Source: Acidobacterium sp. (lineage in GTDB: Bacteria; Acidobacteriota; Terriglobia; Terriglobales; Acidobacteriaceae). Taken from it: DNA of 8,902 nt. Location of the stretch: positions 2,567 to 11,468 of the forward strand of contig PMAM01000312.1 of assembly GCA_003152595.1 (NCBI GenBank), read 5' to 3'. The translations under genes and the position numbers were made by a program. The first letter of the stretch is position 1. Each line of letters starts with the position of its first letter. The notes below the pieces were generated by a model that saw nothing but the letters and a program-made list of their open reading frames with translations, was not told where the DNA came from and did no database searches. Shown here one piece after another: positions 1 to 6,161 of the stretch.

Positions 1-1744
1 TGTCGAAGGGCAGCATCTTGACGAGGACTGCTTTCATGGGGACGAGAGCGCAGGCCAGCATCAGCAGGAGCACCACCGCGCCGAGGAAGATCCAGCGGGC
101 GCGCGCGGTGCGCATGAGAGGATGCATCGCGCGCCGGTAAAAGCGCACCAGCCAGCCTTCTTTTTCCGGAATGAGGGTATGCGCGCCGGCGAGATGTTTG
201 CGCCCGAGGAGCCGCAGCGCGGCCCACGGAGAGACCACGAAGGCAACGACGAGCGAGAAGAGCATGGCCACTGAGGCGCCGACGGGAATGGGCCGCATGT
301 ACGGGCCCATGAGGCCGCGCACAAAGGCCATGGGGAGGATGGCCGCGATAACGCTGAAGGTGGCGAGGATGGTGGGATTGCCCACTTCGGCGACTGCCTC
401 GGCCGCGACCTCGCTGAGCGGTCGCCGCGCGTTGATGGGCATGCGGAAGTGCCGGACTATATTCTCGACGACGACGATGGCATCGTCGACCAGGATGCCA
501 ATACTGAAGATGAGAGCAAAGAGTGTCACGCGGTTGAGCGTGTAGCCCATCAGGTAGAAGACCGCGAGGGTGAGGCCCAGCGTGACGGGGATGGCGAGCA
601 GCACCACGCCCGATTCGCGCCAGCCGAGGAACAGCGCGATGAGGATCGTGACCGAGATGGTCGCCAGCAGCAGGTGCTTCAGCAGCGTGTCCGATTTGTC
701 TTTCGCGGTCGTGCCGTAATTGCGCGTGGTGGTGATGGTGAGGTCGGAGGGCAGCGAGACGCCCTTCATCTCCTGTACGCGCGCCAGTGCCGCGTTGGCG
801 ATATCGGTGGCGTTTGTGCCTTTGCGCTTGGCGACGGTGATGGTGACAGCGGGATAGTTTTTCGCGGGCGCGCCATCGGCATGCGCCAGCGTGGCGCCGA
901 ACAGGACATAATCCTGCGCCTCGGCAGGGCCGTCGACGATGCGGCTGGCGACGTCGCGCAGGACCACCGGGTGTCCGTTGGCGACGCCGAGAACGACGCC
1001 TTCCAGATCGTGCGTATCGCGGAAGAGATTGCCGGCGTCGACGCGAATCTCCTGGTTGCCTTCGGCAAATTCCCCGGCCTGGGTGCGTGCGTTCGCGGCC
1101 TGCAGGCGGCCGACGACGTCATTCGCCGAGAAGCCGAAGGCCGCGAGCTTGGCGCTGTCGAGAATCACGCGCATCGCGCGGGGCTGTCCGCCGATCACCT
1201 TTGTCTCGGAAACGTCGGGGATCTGGCTGATAGTGTGCTCGACCTCATCGGCCATTTGGCGCAGCTGATAGCCGTTGTAGTGCTCGCCCCACAGGGTGAG
1301 CGCCAAGATGGGAACGTCGTCGATGGACCGGGCCTTGATGAGCGGCTGCGAGACGCCCTGGGGCATGCGATCGGCGTTGGAGTAGAGCTTGCTGTAGACC
1401 TTGATCAACGCGTCTTCCTGCGACGTCCCCACCAGGAAGCGCACGATGACCAGGCTCTGCCCAGGGCTGGAGATGGAGTACACGTACTCGACGCCGGGAA
1501 TTTCGTGCATCAGGCTTTCGACGGGATTGGTGACGCGCTGTTCGACTTCCTGCGGCGAGGCACCCGGCATGGCGGTCATCACGTCGAGCATGGGGACGAG
1601 GATCTGCGGCTCCTCCTCGCGCGGGATGGCGAGTACGGCCAGGAAACCCAGAGCCAGGGCCGCGACGACGGTGACCGGCGTCAGCTTCGAATTGATGAAG
1701 GTGTGGGCCAGCTGCCCGGCGATCCCGTATGAACTTTTTTTCAT
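1..1744 (-). CDS. RND efflux permease, AcrB/AcrD/AcrF family (C-terminus beyond window)
   Basis: Inner-membrane proton-driven pump of a tripartite efflux complex. The reading frame is open from ATG at 1744 to the left edge (581 codons); family members are usually 1000-1100 residues, so roughly the N-terminal half is present. The start MKKSSYGIAGQLAH is followed by TM1 (about residues 24-40), then the porter-domain region with REEEPQI and GVEYVYSISSPGQS typical of one AcrB-like subfamily. TM2-TM4 lie at about 354-430. The TM4 motif GILVDDAIVVVEN contains the two proton-relay aspartates D420 and D421, equivalent to AcrB D407/D408, so the pump looks functional. The ATG overlaps the adaptor stop codon by 4 bp (ATGA), and only a weak GGGG precedes it, suggesting translational coupling. 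No CusA-type methionine pathway could be judged, and the substrate is unknown. Confidence 0.95.
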   Translation of the reverse strand, partial: MKKSSYGIAGQLAHTFINSKLTPVTVVAALALGFLAVLAIPREEEPQILVPMLDVMTAMPGASPQEVEQRVTNPVESLMHEIPGVEYVYSISSPGQSLVIVRFLVGTSQEDALIKVYSKLYSNADRMPQGVSQPLIKARSIDDVPILALTLWGEHYNGYQLRQMADEVEHTISQIPDVSETKVIGGQPRAMRVILDSAKLAAFGFSANDVVGRLQAANARTQAGEFAEGNQEIRVDAGNLFRDTHDLEGVVLGVANGHPVVLRDVASRIVDGPAEAQDYVLFGATLAHADGAPAKNYPAVTITVAKRKGTNATDIANAALARVQEMKGVSLPSDLTITTTRNYGTTAKDKSDTLLKHLLLATISVTILIALFLGWRESGVVLLAIPVTLGLTLAVFYLMGYTLNRVTLFALIFSIGILVDDAIVVVENIVRHFRMPINARRPLSEVAAEAVAEVGNPTILATFSVIAAILPMAFVRGLMGPYMRPIPVGASVAMLFSLVVAFVVSPWAALRLLGRKHLAGAHTLIPEKEGWLVRFYRRAMHPLMRTARARWIFLGAVVLLLMLACALVPMKAVLVKMLPFD

Positions 1745-2862
1745 GACTGGGCCCCGTAGACGGGCTCGATGCGACGTCCGGCGAGATCGCGATCGCCTGG
1801 ATTGTTGACGAGCGCTTCTCCGGCGGCGAGGCCGGAAAGAATCTCCACCTGATCACCCTGCCGGCTGCCGAGCGTGACATAGCGCAGCTGCGCCAGGCCG
1901 TCGGCATCGAGCGCATAGACGCAGGCCAGCGATCCGCGCATGACCACGGCCGACTGCGGCGCCAGGATCGTCGGCTTCACGGCTCCGGGAAATCCTGCCG
2001 TCGCGTAGATTCCGGCTCGCAGATTGTTTACTGCGGGCAGGTCGAGCTTGACGAGGAAGCTGCGGCTCGCTGGATCGGCCGCGGGCACAATCTCGGCAAC
2101 GGTCCCGGTGAGTTCTGCGGTATCGACGCCCTCGATGCTCACGGGGACCTTCATGCCCATGCGCACGGTTCCGATGAGGGACTCATCCACTGTGGTGTAC
2201 ACCTGCAGGGGTCCGTCGCGATCGATCTGGAGCAGCGGAATGCCGGGCGCGGCCAGGGTGCCGGGGTCGGCCATGCGCGCGGTGACGATCCCGGCGAACG
2301 GCGCGTGCAGCGCGGTGTATCCCAACTGCGTGCGCGCGCCTTCGACCGTCGCTTTGGCTCCCTGGCTCTGCGCCTCAAACGCCTGAAGCTGGAGCGCCGC
2401 GGCCTGCGAGCGCTTCTCGACCTCATCGAATTCCTGGGGGGTGACGCTCTTTTCGTCTTTCAGGAGTTGGTAGCGTGCCAGCGTTCCCGCCGCGAGCTGC
2501 GCGTTGGTCTGCGCCGCAGCCTGCTGCTTTTCGACTGCGGTTTGCGCGGCGGTCGCCTGGCCCAGCGTCGACTGCATCGCCGCATCGTCGAGCGTGGCCA
2601 GCAGCTGACCGGCTCGCACGCGATCGCCAGCCTGCACCAGCACCTGGCGGATATGCCCGGGCACCTGCGCGGAGATCAGGGCCGTTTCTTTGGCGTGGAC
2701 CGTTCCTGTCATCCGGAGGATCTGCGGCGTCTGTGCGGCAACACTGTGCACCAGCTGTGCCTGAGCGGTGGGAGGCGCAGTGGGCGCGGGGCTCGAATGG
2801 GAGCAGCCCAGCAACAGCAGAGCCGAAAAAAATCCGGAAGAAAGATACAGAGAGTGTTTCAT
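1741..2862 (-). CDS. RND efflux periplasmic adaptor lipoprotein (HlyD/AcrA family)
   Basis: Membrane fusion protein, 373 aa, bridging the RND permease and the TolC channel in the periplasm. The N-terminus is a lipoprotein signal with lipobox L17-L18-G19-C20, so the mature protein is probably lipid-anchored. A Pro/Ala/Ser-rich linker covers about 21-38. Half of the lipoyl-like domain is at about 54-93 (ISAQVPGHIRQVLVQAGDRV). An Ala/Gln-rich alpha-helical hairpin follows at about 94-178, and the second lipoyl half at about 181-214 (LHAPFAGIVTARMADPGT). The beta-barrel is at about 218-290 and the membrane-proximal domain at about 295-370. The length is normal for the family. A GGAG sits 8-9 nt before the ATG, inside the end of the TolC gene, and the start overlaps the TolC stop by 4 bp (ATGA). 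The C-terminus overlaps the permease start in the same way. Confidence 0.95.
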   Translation of the reverse strand: MKHSLYLSSGFFSALLLLGCSHSSPAPTAPPTAQAQLVHSVAAQTPQILRMTGTVHAKETALISAQVPGHIRQVLVQAGDRVRAGQLLATLDDAAMQSTLGQATAAQTAVEKQQAAAQTNAQLAAGTLARYQLLKDEKSVTPQEFDEVEKRSQAAALQLQAFEAQSQGAKATVEGARTQLGYTALHAPFAGIVTARMADPGTLAAPGIPLLQIDRDGPLQVYTTVDESLIGTVRMGMKVPVSIEGVDTAELTGTVAEIVPAADPASRSFLVKLDLPAVNNLRAGIYATAGFPGAVKPTILAPQSAVVMRGSLACVYALDADGLAQLRYVTLGSRQGDQVEILSGLAAGEALVNNPGDRDLAGRRIEPVYGAQS

Positions 2863-4217
2863 TGCAGGGTCTCCGCGGTGTCAGGCGTCAGTTGTCCGGT
2901 GGCATACAGCAGGGCCGCATACGCTACCGTGTTTCCATAAGCGGCCTGCCAGTAGTTGTTCTGGCTCTGCCGCTGCGCATCCTCGGCGTGCAGCAGATCG
3001 GTCATGGTGGCCAGGCCGGCATCGTAGCGGTTGCGCAGGATACGTAGACCTTCGGCCGACTGGTCCATGGCGGCGTGCGCAGTCGCCACCATGCGCTCGG
3101 CGGTCTGGTGACCCGTGAAAGCGCGGCTCACCGCAAGGCGGATCTGCTGTTCCTGGCCGCGCTCCTCGGCCGCCGCCTTCGCCTGCGCGGCACGCGCCTG
3201 CTCGAGATGCGCGCGCTTGCCGAGCGGCAGGATGTCGAGATTGAGCTGTGCGCCGGCAACCCAGTTATTTCCGCCGTCGCCGGCAAAGGTCTGCCGGTCC
3301 GTTTCCCAGTTGCCGTACGCGCTCACCTGCGGGAAGAAGTCCGACCGAGCCGCTTTCGCGTTCTGATCGAGTGCGGCGGTCTGCTGGCGCAAGGCCTTAA
3401 GATCGGGCCGCGCTGCCAGCGCCTTCGTCACGTCCTCCTCGAGTGCACCTTCGGGAAACGTCTTTGCGTCAATCGGGTGCAACTGCGGCCGGGGACCGAT
3501 TGCGCCGCCTACGGCTGCATCGAGTTCGGCCCACGCCGTTTCCACCGCGCCCTCGGCTGCAATATTCTCCTGCTGCCGCGCCGCGAGATTGACCTGCGCC
3601 GACAGCAGATCGGAGTCGATGGCCAGCCCTGCCTTGACCCGCGTCTCGGCGTCGTGGACCAGCACTTCCGCGGTCTGCTGCTCGTGCTGCGCGACGTCCA
3701 GCTGCCGTTGTGCGTAGAGCACGGCCTGGTATGCCTGCACGACCTGGAAGACGATGCCCTGATCGGCGGCTTTTTCCACGGAGGTCGCGCTCTGGGCGCC
3801 GAGTTGCGCTCCGCGCATCTGCTGCTGCGTCTCGAACCCATTAAAGAGCATCCACTGGCCGCTGAATCGCGTGGTGAAGTTGCCCACCGGCGTCGGGCGA
3901 TTCAGGGCATTCAGGGAAAAATCGTTTTGAGCGAAGCGCTGCTGGCGGAGTTTGGTTCCGAACACATAGACCGGATCGTTGCCGCGCGAGAGGTCCTCGG
4001 TAAAGTTCAGCCGTGGCCACAACGCTGTCTTCGCCAACGCGGTCCCGGCTTCGGCGGACTGCACGTCCGCGTGGGCTGCGGCCGCCAGCGGATTTTTCCT
4101 TAGGGCCCGATCGACGGCCTGGCGCAGCGTCAGCGTCGGCGCCTGGGCTTGAACGCCGAAGGGCACCAGAGCAACCAGCCACCCCACGGCCCAGAATTTC
4201 CAGCGAAATCTCCTCAT
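2859..4217 (-). CDS. TolC-family outer-membrane efflux channel
   Basis: Outer-membrane/periplasmic tunnel of the efflux complex, 452 aa from the chosen start, a normal length for the OEP family. MRRFRWKFWAVGWLVALV and the following residues form a Sec signal peptide, with a likely cleavage site after VQAQA near residue 26. Two related OEP halves are visible: the first begins TLTLRQAVDRALRKNP and includes QWMLFNGFETQQQ; the second starts near ALAARPDLKALRQQ and ends in a long Ala/Gln-rich helix with RILRNRYDAGLATMTDLLHAE, a typical OEP signature. The frame is open upstream to 4502, but that extension overlaps the sigma gene and lacks a signal peptide. The ATG at 4217 is preceded by GGTGAGG (4227-4233) with a 9-nt spacer and yields a clean signal peptide. 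The stop overlaps the adaptor ATG. The 128-bp gap to the sigma gene is compatible with either co-transcription or its own promoter. Confidence 0.94.
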   Translation of the reverse strand: MRRFRWKFWAVGWLVALVPFGVQAQAPTLTLRQAVDRALRKNPLAAAAHADVQSAEAGTALAKTALWPRLNFTEDLSRGNDPVYVFGTKLRQQRFAQNDFSLNALNRPTPVGNFTTRFSGQWMLFNGFETQQQMRGAQLGAQSATSVEKAADQGIVFQVVQAYQAVLYAQRQLDVAQHEQQTAEVLVHDAETRVKAGLAIDSDLLSAQVNLAARQQENIAAEGAVETAWAELDAAVGGAIGPRPQLHPIDAKTFPEGALEEDVTKALAARPDLKALRQQTAALDQNAKAARSDFFPQVSAYGNWETDRQTFAGDGGNNWVAGAQLNLDILPLGKRAHLEQARAAQAKAAAEERGQEQQIRLAVSRAFTGHQTAERMVATAHAAMDQSAEGLRILRNRYDAGLATMTDLLHAEDAQRQSQNNYWQAAYGNTVAYAALLYATGQLTPDTAETLQ

Positions 4218-4226
4218 TCGTGCTTG

Positions 4227-4233
4227 CCTCACC
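4227..4233 (-). promoter_or_regulatory. Ribosome-binding site of the TolC-family gene
   Basis: Reading leftward, GGTGAGG lies 9 nt before the ATG at 4217. It decides between this start and the longer open frame reaching 4502. It closely resembles the AGGTGAGG used by the lipoprotein gene at 6162, which supports it as this genome's Shine-Dalgarno type. Confidence 0.6.
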
Positions 4234-4345
4234 GGCTCCGCAGCGCAGAGACACAGGAGCCATACGACCGGCGGCGTCGATCGGCTCAGGTCAGAATCTG
4301 CTTCGGATGCCTTCACTCCACTAAACGCCGGGAGAGCGCCGGGTG

Positions 4346-5215
4346 TTACAGGCGGACGGAAGAACTCTTCAAGCGAAGGTATTCTTCGGTCAGCAAGCGG
4401 CGGAGAATGGGCTGTGTCTCCCGATCCGGGCATACTTCGAGCGCATGACAGCGGTCGATGGCCCGCTTGAGATCCTGGATGAAGGCAACGCAGGCCGGAC
4501 ACGCTTCAATATGGTGGCGCATGCGCTCACAGCTCTCCGGCTCCAGCTTGCCGTCCAGATATTCCGAGAGATTCGCGAAGATCTCGCGGCACTGGGCTGG
4601 AGGCTTCGCCGGTGTTTTCTTCCGACGAGGCGCGGCCGCCCTTCGCTCCAGGAGCTTTGCCATCTCCTGGCGCACGAGCAGGCGTGCCCGATGCAGCCGA
4701 ACGCGCACGGTTCCGGGCTGGATGGAGAGGATCTTCGACACCAGATCCGTATCGAGCTCCTCCATATCGTGAAGCACCAGAACGATCCGGTACTGCGGCG
4801 GCAGAGCCAGGACGGCCTGGTGGAGCAGGCGATGATCCTGGCCGCGCCGGGCCGCGTCCTCCGGGCTCGCGGCCGGATCGGCCAGCAACAGGGTTTCCAG
4901 CTCCGCGTGGTCGGGCAGGAGCTGATCGAGGGCGACCGTCTTCCGATACGTCGCGGTTCTGCGTCCCTGCCAGCAGCGATTCTTCGCGGCGGTGTAGAGC
5001 CAGGCCGAAAGCGCCCGCGGATCTTCGAGCTTCGCCAGATGGGGCAGGGCCTTGACAAGGACTTCCTGCGCGGTGTCTTCGGCGTCCTCGCGATGGCCAC
5101 AGACTTTGAGTCCGAAGGAGAGCACGGTGCTCTGGAGCAACCCGATGGCGCGGTCGACGCCGGCGGCGTCACCGCTTCTCAAAAGGGCAATCGCTTCTGC
5201 AAGTCCTGAACGCAC
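4346..5215 (-). CDS. ECF-type sigma-70 factor with fused C-terminal zinc-binding (zf-HC2/ZAS-like) domain
   Basis: Predicted transcription initiation factor, 289 aa from GTG 5215. Region sigma2 spans about 15-86 and includes GHREDAEDTAQEVLVKAL (from residue 40) and NRCWQGRR. Region sigma4 spans about 129-188, with LPPQYRIVLVLHDMEELDTD and the recognition helix around PGTVRVRLHRAR. A basic Pro/Ala linker (about 191-207) leads to a C-terminal domain with C209, H235-x3-C239-x2-C242, the ligand pattern of zf-HC2 anti-sigma factors, plus C229, C256 and C262. ECF factors are usually about 180-200 aa, so the extra ~100 aa is a true fusion. The frame runs up to a TTG at 5278, but those 21 codons are the translation of a palindromic repeat (GHGFSRAV), so I prefer GTG 5215; a TTG at 5182 is also possible. 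No start has a clear Shine-Dalgarno. The downstream efflux operon is the obvious candidate target. Function is firm; sensing role and start are inference. Confidence 0.85.
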   Translation of the reverse strand: MRSGLAEAIALLRSGDAAGVDRAIGLLQSTVLSFGLKVCGHREDAEDTAQEVLVKALPHLAKLEDPRALSAWLYTAAKNRCWQGRRTATYRKTVALDQLLPDHAELETLLLADPAASPEDAARRGQDHRLLHQAVLALPPQYRIVLVLHDMEELDTDLVSKILSIQPGTVRVRLHRARLLVRQEMAKLLERRAAAPRRKKTPAKPPAQCREIFANLSEYLDGKLEPESCERMRHHIEACPACVAFIQDLKRAIDRCHALEVCPDRETQPILRRLLTEEYLRLKSSSVRL

Positions 5216-5220
5216 TTTGC

Positions 5221-5272
5221 GGACTAAAGCCCACTTTCCAGCAATTCTTACGGCACGGCTGAATCCGTGCCC
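5221..5272. repeat. REP-like two-hairpin palindromic element
   Basis: GGCACGG (5252-5258) and CCGTGCC (5265-5271) form a perfect 7-bp stem around a 6-nt loop. A second small hairpin, GGACTAAAGCCC, lies at 5221-5232 (one G-U pair in the stem). I recall this pairing of a GGCACGG..CCGTGCC hairpin with a GGGCTTTAGYCC hairpin, whose translation gives GHGFSRA(V), as a dispersed element in acidobacterial genomes; only one copy is in this window, so that cannot be confirmed here. It sits directly at the 5' edge of the sigma-factor gene, overlapping any upstream-extended start. Confidence 0.6.
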
Positions 5273-5411
5273 CTTCAAAACAGTGGCTTGATCAAAGTTT
5301 CCCTGAATGATTGTCGCTCGAACCGCACTGCAACACCATGAGAACAGTGGCGGTCCCAGTCGCGGCAGTAGTTACAAACGGGAAGGGTCGACGTAGGAAA
5401 TCAGCAAGCTG

Positions 5412-5442
5412 GCAAGGAAAAGGCCTCCCGTCGGGGAGGCCT
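5412..5442 (-). terminator. Intrinsic terminator, leftward-pointing
   Basis: AGGCCTCCC (5421-5429) and GGGAGGCCT (5434-5442) form a perfect 9-bp stem with a 4-nt loop. On the minus strand the stem is followed by TTTTCCTT (5421 down to 5414), giving a classical Rho-independent terminator for leftward transcription. On the plus strand the hairpin is followed by AAAGGG, so it is not a good rightward terminator. No recognisable minus-strand gene lies in front of it within this window. It could insulate the sigma/efflux operon from antisense read-through or end a small RNA. Confidence 0.65.
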
Positions 5443-5787
5443 AAAGGGCAATGCGCGTTTGTCAGAGGACCAGTATCCCCGGTCCCAATCGGGATTGTCC
5501 GGGAGAGACTTCGGGGACTCTATTACCCGAACGGGGGTGGCATCAGGGAAGTCACTGGAGCGGGCCGGCTCGCTGGAATCCCGATTCCTCAAAGAGCAAT
5601 GGCCGGCTGCCTGTCCGGACGGAGCCTGAACTCACTGTCCCTCCGGTGCAGAATCGGTCCGCGCTGGTGGCCGACGATAGCGGTGCCATCGATTGAAGGG
5701 CCTGGCGTGAGGAAGGCGGGTCGGAGATTCGAAGCCGAGTGTTAGCACGGCCGGGACAAACTTCTGTGCAGCGAAAACGGTGCACAC
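5443..5787. other. Gene-free intergenic stretch, no recognised gene
   Basis: About 345 bp with no convincing coding region: the short open frames on both strands have no ribosome-binding site, no recognisable domain, and overlap one another. It is rich in local inverted repeats. The clearest is CCCGG (5478-5482) pairing with CCGGG (5499-5503) around an inner TCCC/GGGA stem (5483-5494). None matches tRNA, 4.5S, RNase P, tmRNA or c-di-GMP riboswitch signatures that I could look for by eye. A leftward small RNA ending at the terminator at 5412-5442 is the main alternative. Confidence 0.4.
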
Positions 5788-5801
5788 ATGACTAAAGTCA
5801 T
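5788..5801. promoter_or_regulatory. Perfect dyad ATGACT-AA-AGTCAT, candidate operator
   Basis: A 6-bp perfect inverted repeat with a 2-bp centre. The GACTAAAGTC core resembles operators of NarL/FixJ-type response regulators, but the match is from memory and no regulator gene is in the window. It lies about 370 bp upstream of the lipoprotein start and its centre is 27 bp from that of the next dyad. Confidence 0.4.
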
Positions 5802-5813
5802 CATGCGTAGCGA

Positions 5814-5829
5814 TTACCCTTATTGGTAA
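5814..5829. promoter_or_regulatory. Perfect dyad TTACC-N6-GGTAA, candidate operator
   Basis: A 5-bp perfect inverted repeat separated by 6 bp (TTACCCTTATTGGTAA), in a locally AT-richer stretch. Size and geometry fit a dimeric helix-turn-helix regulator. Together with the dyad at 5788-5801 it forms a plausible upstream control region for the rightward lipoprotein gene. No convincing -35/-10 pair could be assigned near it. Confidence 0.4.
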
Positions 5830-5893
5830 GATTTGTCTACTTTCGGGCGCAATTCCTACGCTGTGGTGTTTCTCGTCGCCTAAACAAAATGGA

Positions 5894-5914
5894 AGGGTTA
5901 TGGCATGGAACCCT
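5894..5914. promoter_or_regulatory. Inverted repeat AGGGTT-N9-AACCCT beside an AT-rich TATATAAA
   Basis: A 6-bp perfect inverted repeat with a 9-nt spacer, running directly into TATATAAA (5914-5921), the most -10-like sequence in the intergenic region. No good -35 lies 16-18 bp upstream. It may be an operator overlapping the lipoprotein promoter, but support is limited to the symmetry and position. Confidence 0.25.
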
Positions 5915-6071
5915 ATATAAAGCGCGACATATTGTGCCGAAAACACAAAGGTAACCTACTGTTGAAAAGGACGGCGACCGACGTGCATACAGCAGGACAA
6001 CGTTATCCGCCAAGTTCGTTGTTTGAACCGGGACAAGAGCAAGCAGGGACCTAAAAGGAAGTGGGCCCGCC

Positions 6072-6140
6072 CGGCGACTGAGGCGCTCCGACATTCCGGC
6101 GCCTCAGGCCGATCGTGGTCCGAAGTTGCTGAGCTTTTTT
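6072..6140 (+). promoter_or_regulatory. Structured 5' leader: strong hairpin followed by a U-run before the start codon
   Basis: CTGAGGCGC (6078-6086) pairs perfectly with GCGCCTCAG (6099-6107); CGGC (6072-6075) with GCCG (6108-6111) extends it across a 2-nt bulge, for about 13 bp. A T-run (6135-6140, then GTTTT) follows 27 nt after the 9-bp core. CTCAG at 6103-6107 could instead pair with CTGAG at 6129-6133, which directly abuts the T-run, giving two mutually exclusive structures. This is compatible with attenuation or a riboswitch-like leader, but the alternative stem is only 5 bp. No known riboswitch consensus was recognised. Confidence 0.35.
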
Positions 6141-6147
6141 GTTTTGC

Positions 6148-6158
6148 AAGAGGTGAGG
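6148..6158 (+). promoter_or_regulatory. Ribosome-binding site of the lipoprotein gene
   Basis: AAGAGGTGAGG lies immediately upstream of the ATG at 6162 with a 3-5 nt spacer depending on the register. It fixes the start codon despite the unusually long N-terminal stretch before the signal peptide. Confidence 0.7.
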
Positions 6159-6161
6159 TAG

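Noticed and set aside
449..1732. 427-codon open frame on the plus strand
   Set aside because: Antisense to the RND permease, whose frame has clear family motifs including the TM4 Asp pair; the plus-strand product is a charged low-complexity shadow typical of GC-rich DNA.
3075..4103. 342-codon plus-strand open frame
   Set aside because: Lies antisense to the TolC-family gene and has no recognisable domain or ribosome-binding site.
4326..4343. Direct repeat CGCCGGG-N4-CGCCGGG (11-bp period) between the sigma and TolC genes
   Set aside because: Seven-base GC repeats are expected by chance in this DNA and no promoter elements accompany it.
4343..5209. 288-codon plus-strand open frame
   Set aside because: Antisense to the sigma-factor gene, in which sigma2, sigma4 and the zinc motif are all readable; no support for the opposite strand.
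5294..5303. GGGAAACTTT on the minus strand as an ECF -35 box for sigma autoregulation
   Set aside because: It has an extra A relative to the GGAAC core and no GTC-type -10 element follows at 16-17 nt.
5723..5740. TTCGAAG inside a TCGG/CCGA stem, resembling a tRNA T-arm
   Set aside because: The stem is 4 bp around a 10-nt loop, not 5 bp around 7 nt, and no acceptor, D or anticodon arms can be built around it.
5311..5946. Several short overlapping open frames on both strands of the intergenic region
   Set aside because: No ribosome-binding sites, no domains, and rare-looking composition; they are not consistent with a gene or an obvious pseudogene.
5940..6160. Possible c-di-GMP (GEMM) riboswitch in the lipoprotein leader
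   Set aside because: The conserved GCAAAC and GCAAAGC-type segments and the tetraloop-receptor pattern are absent; an AGGTAACCT palindrome alone is not enough.
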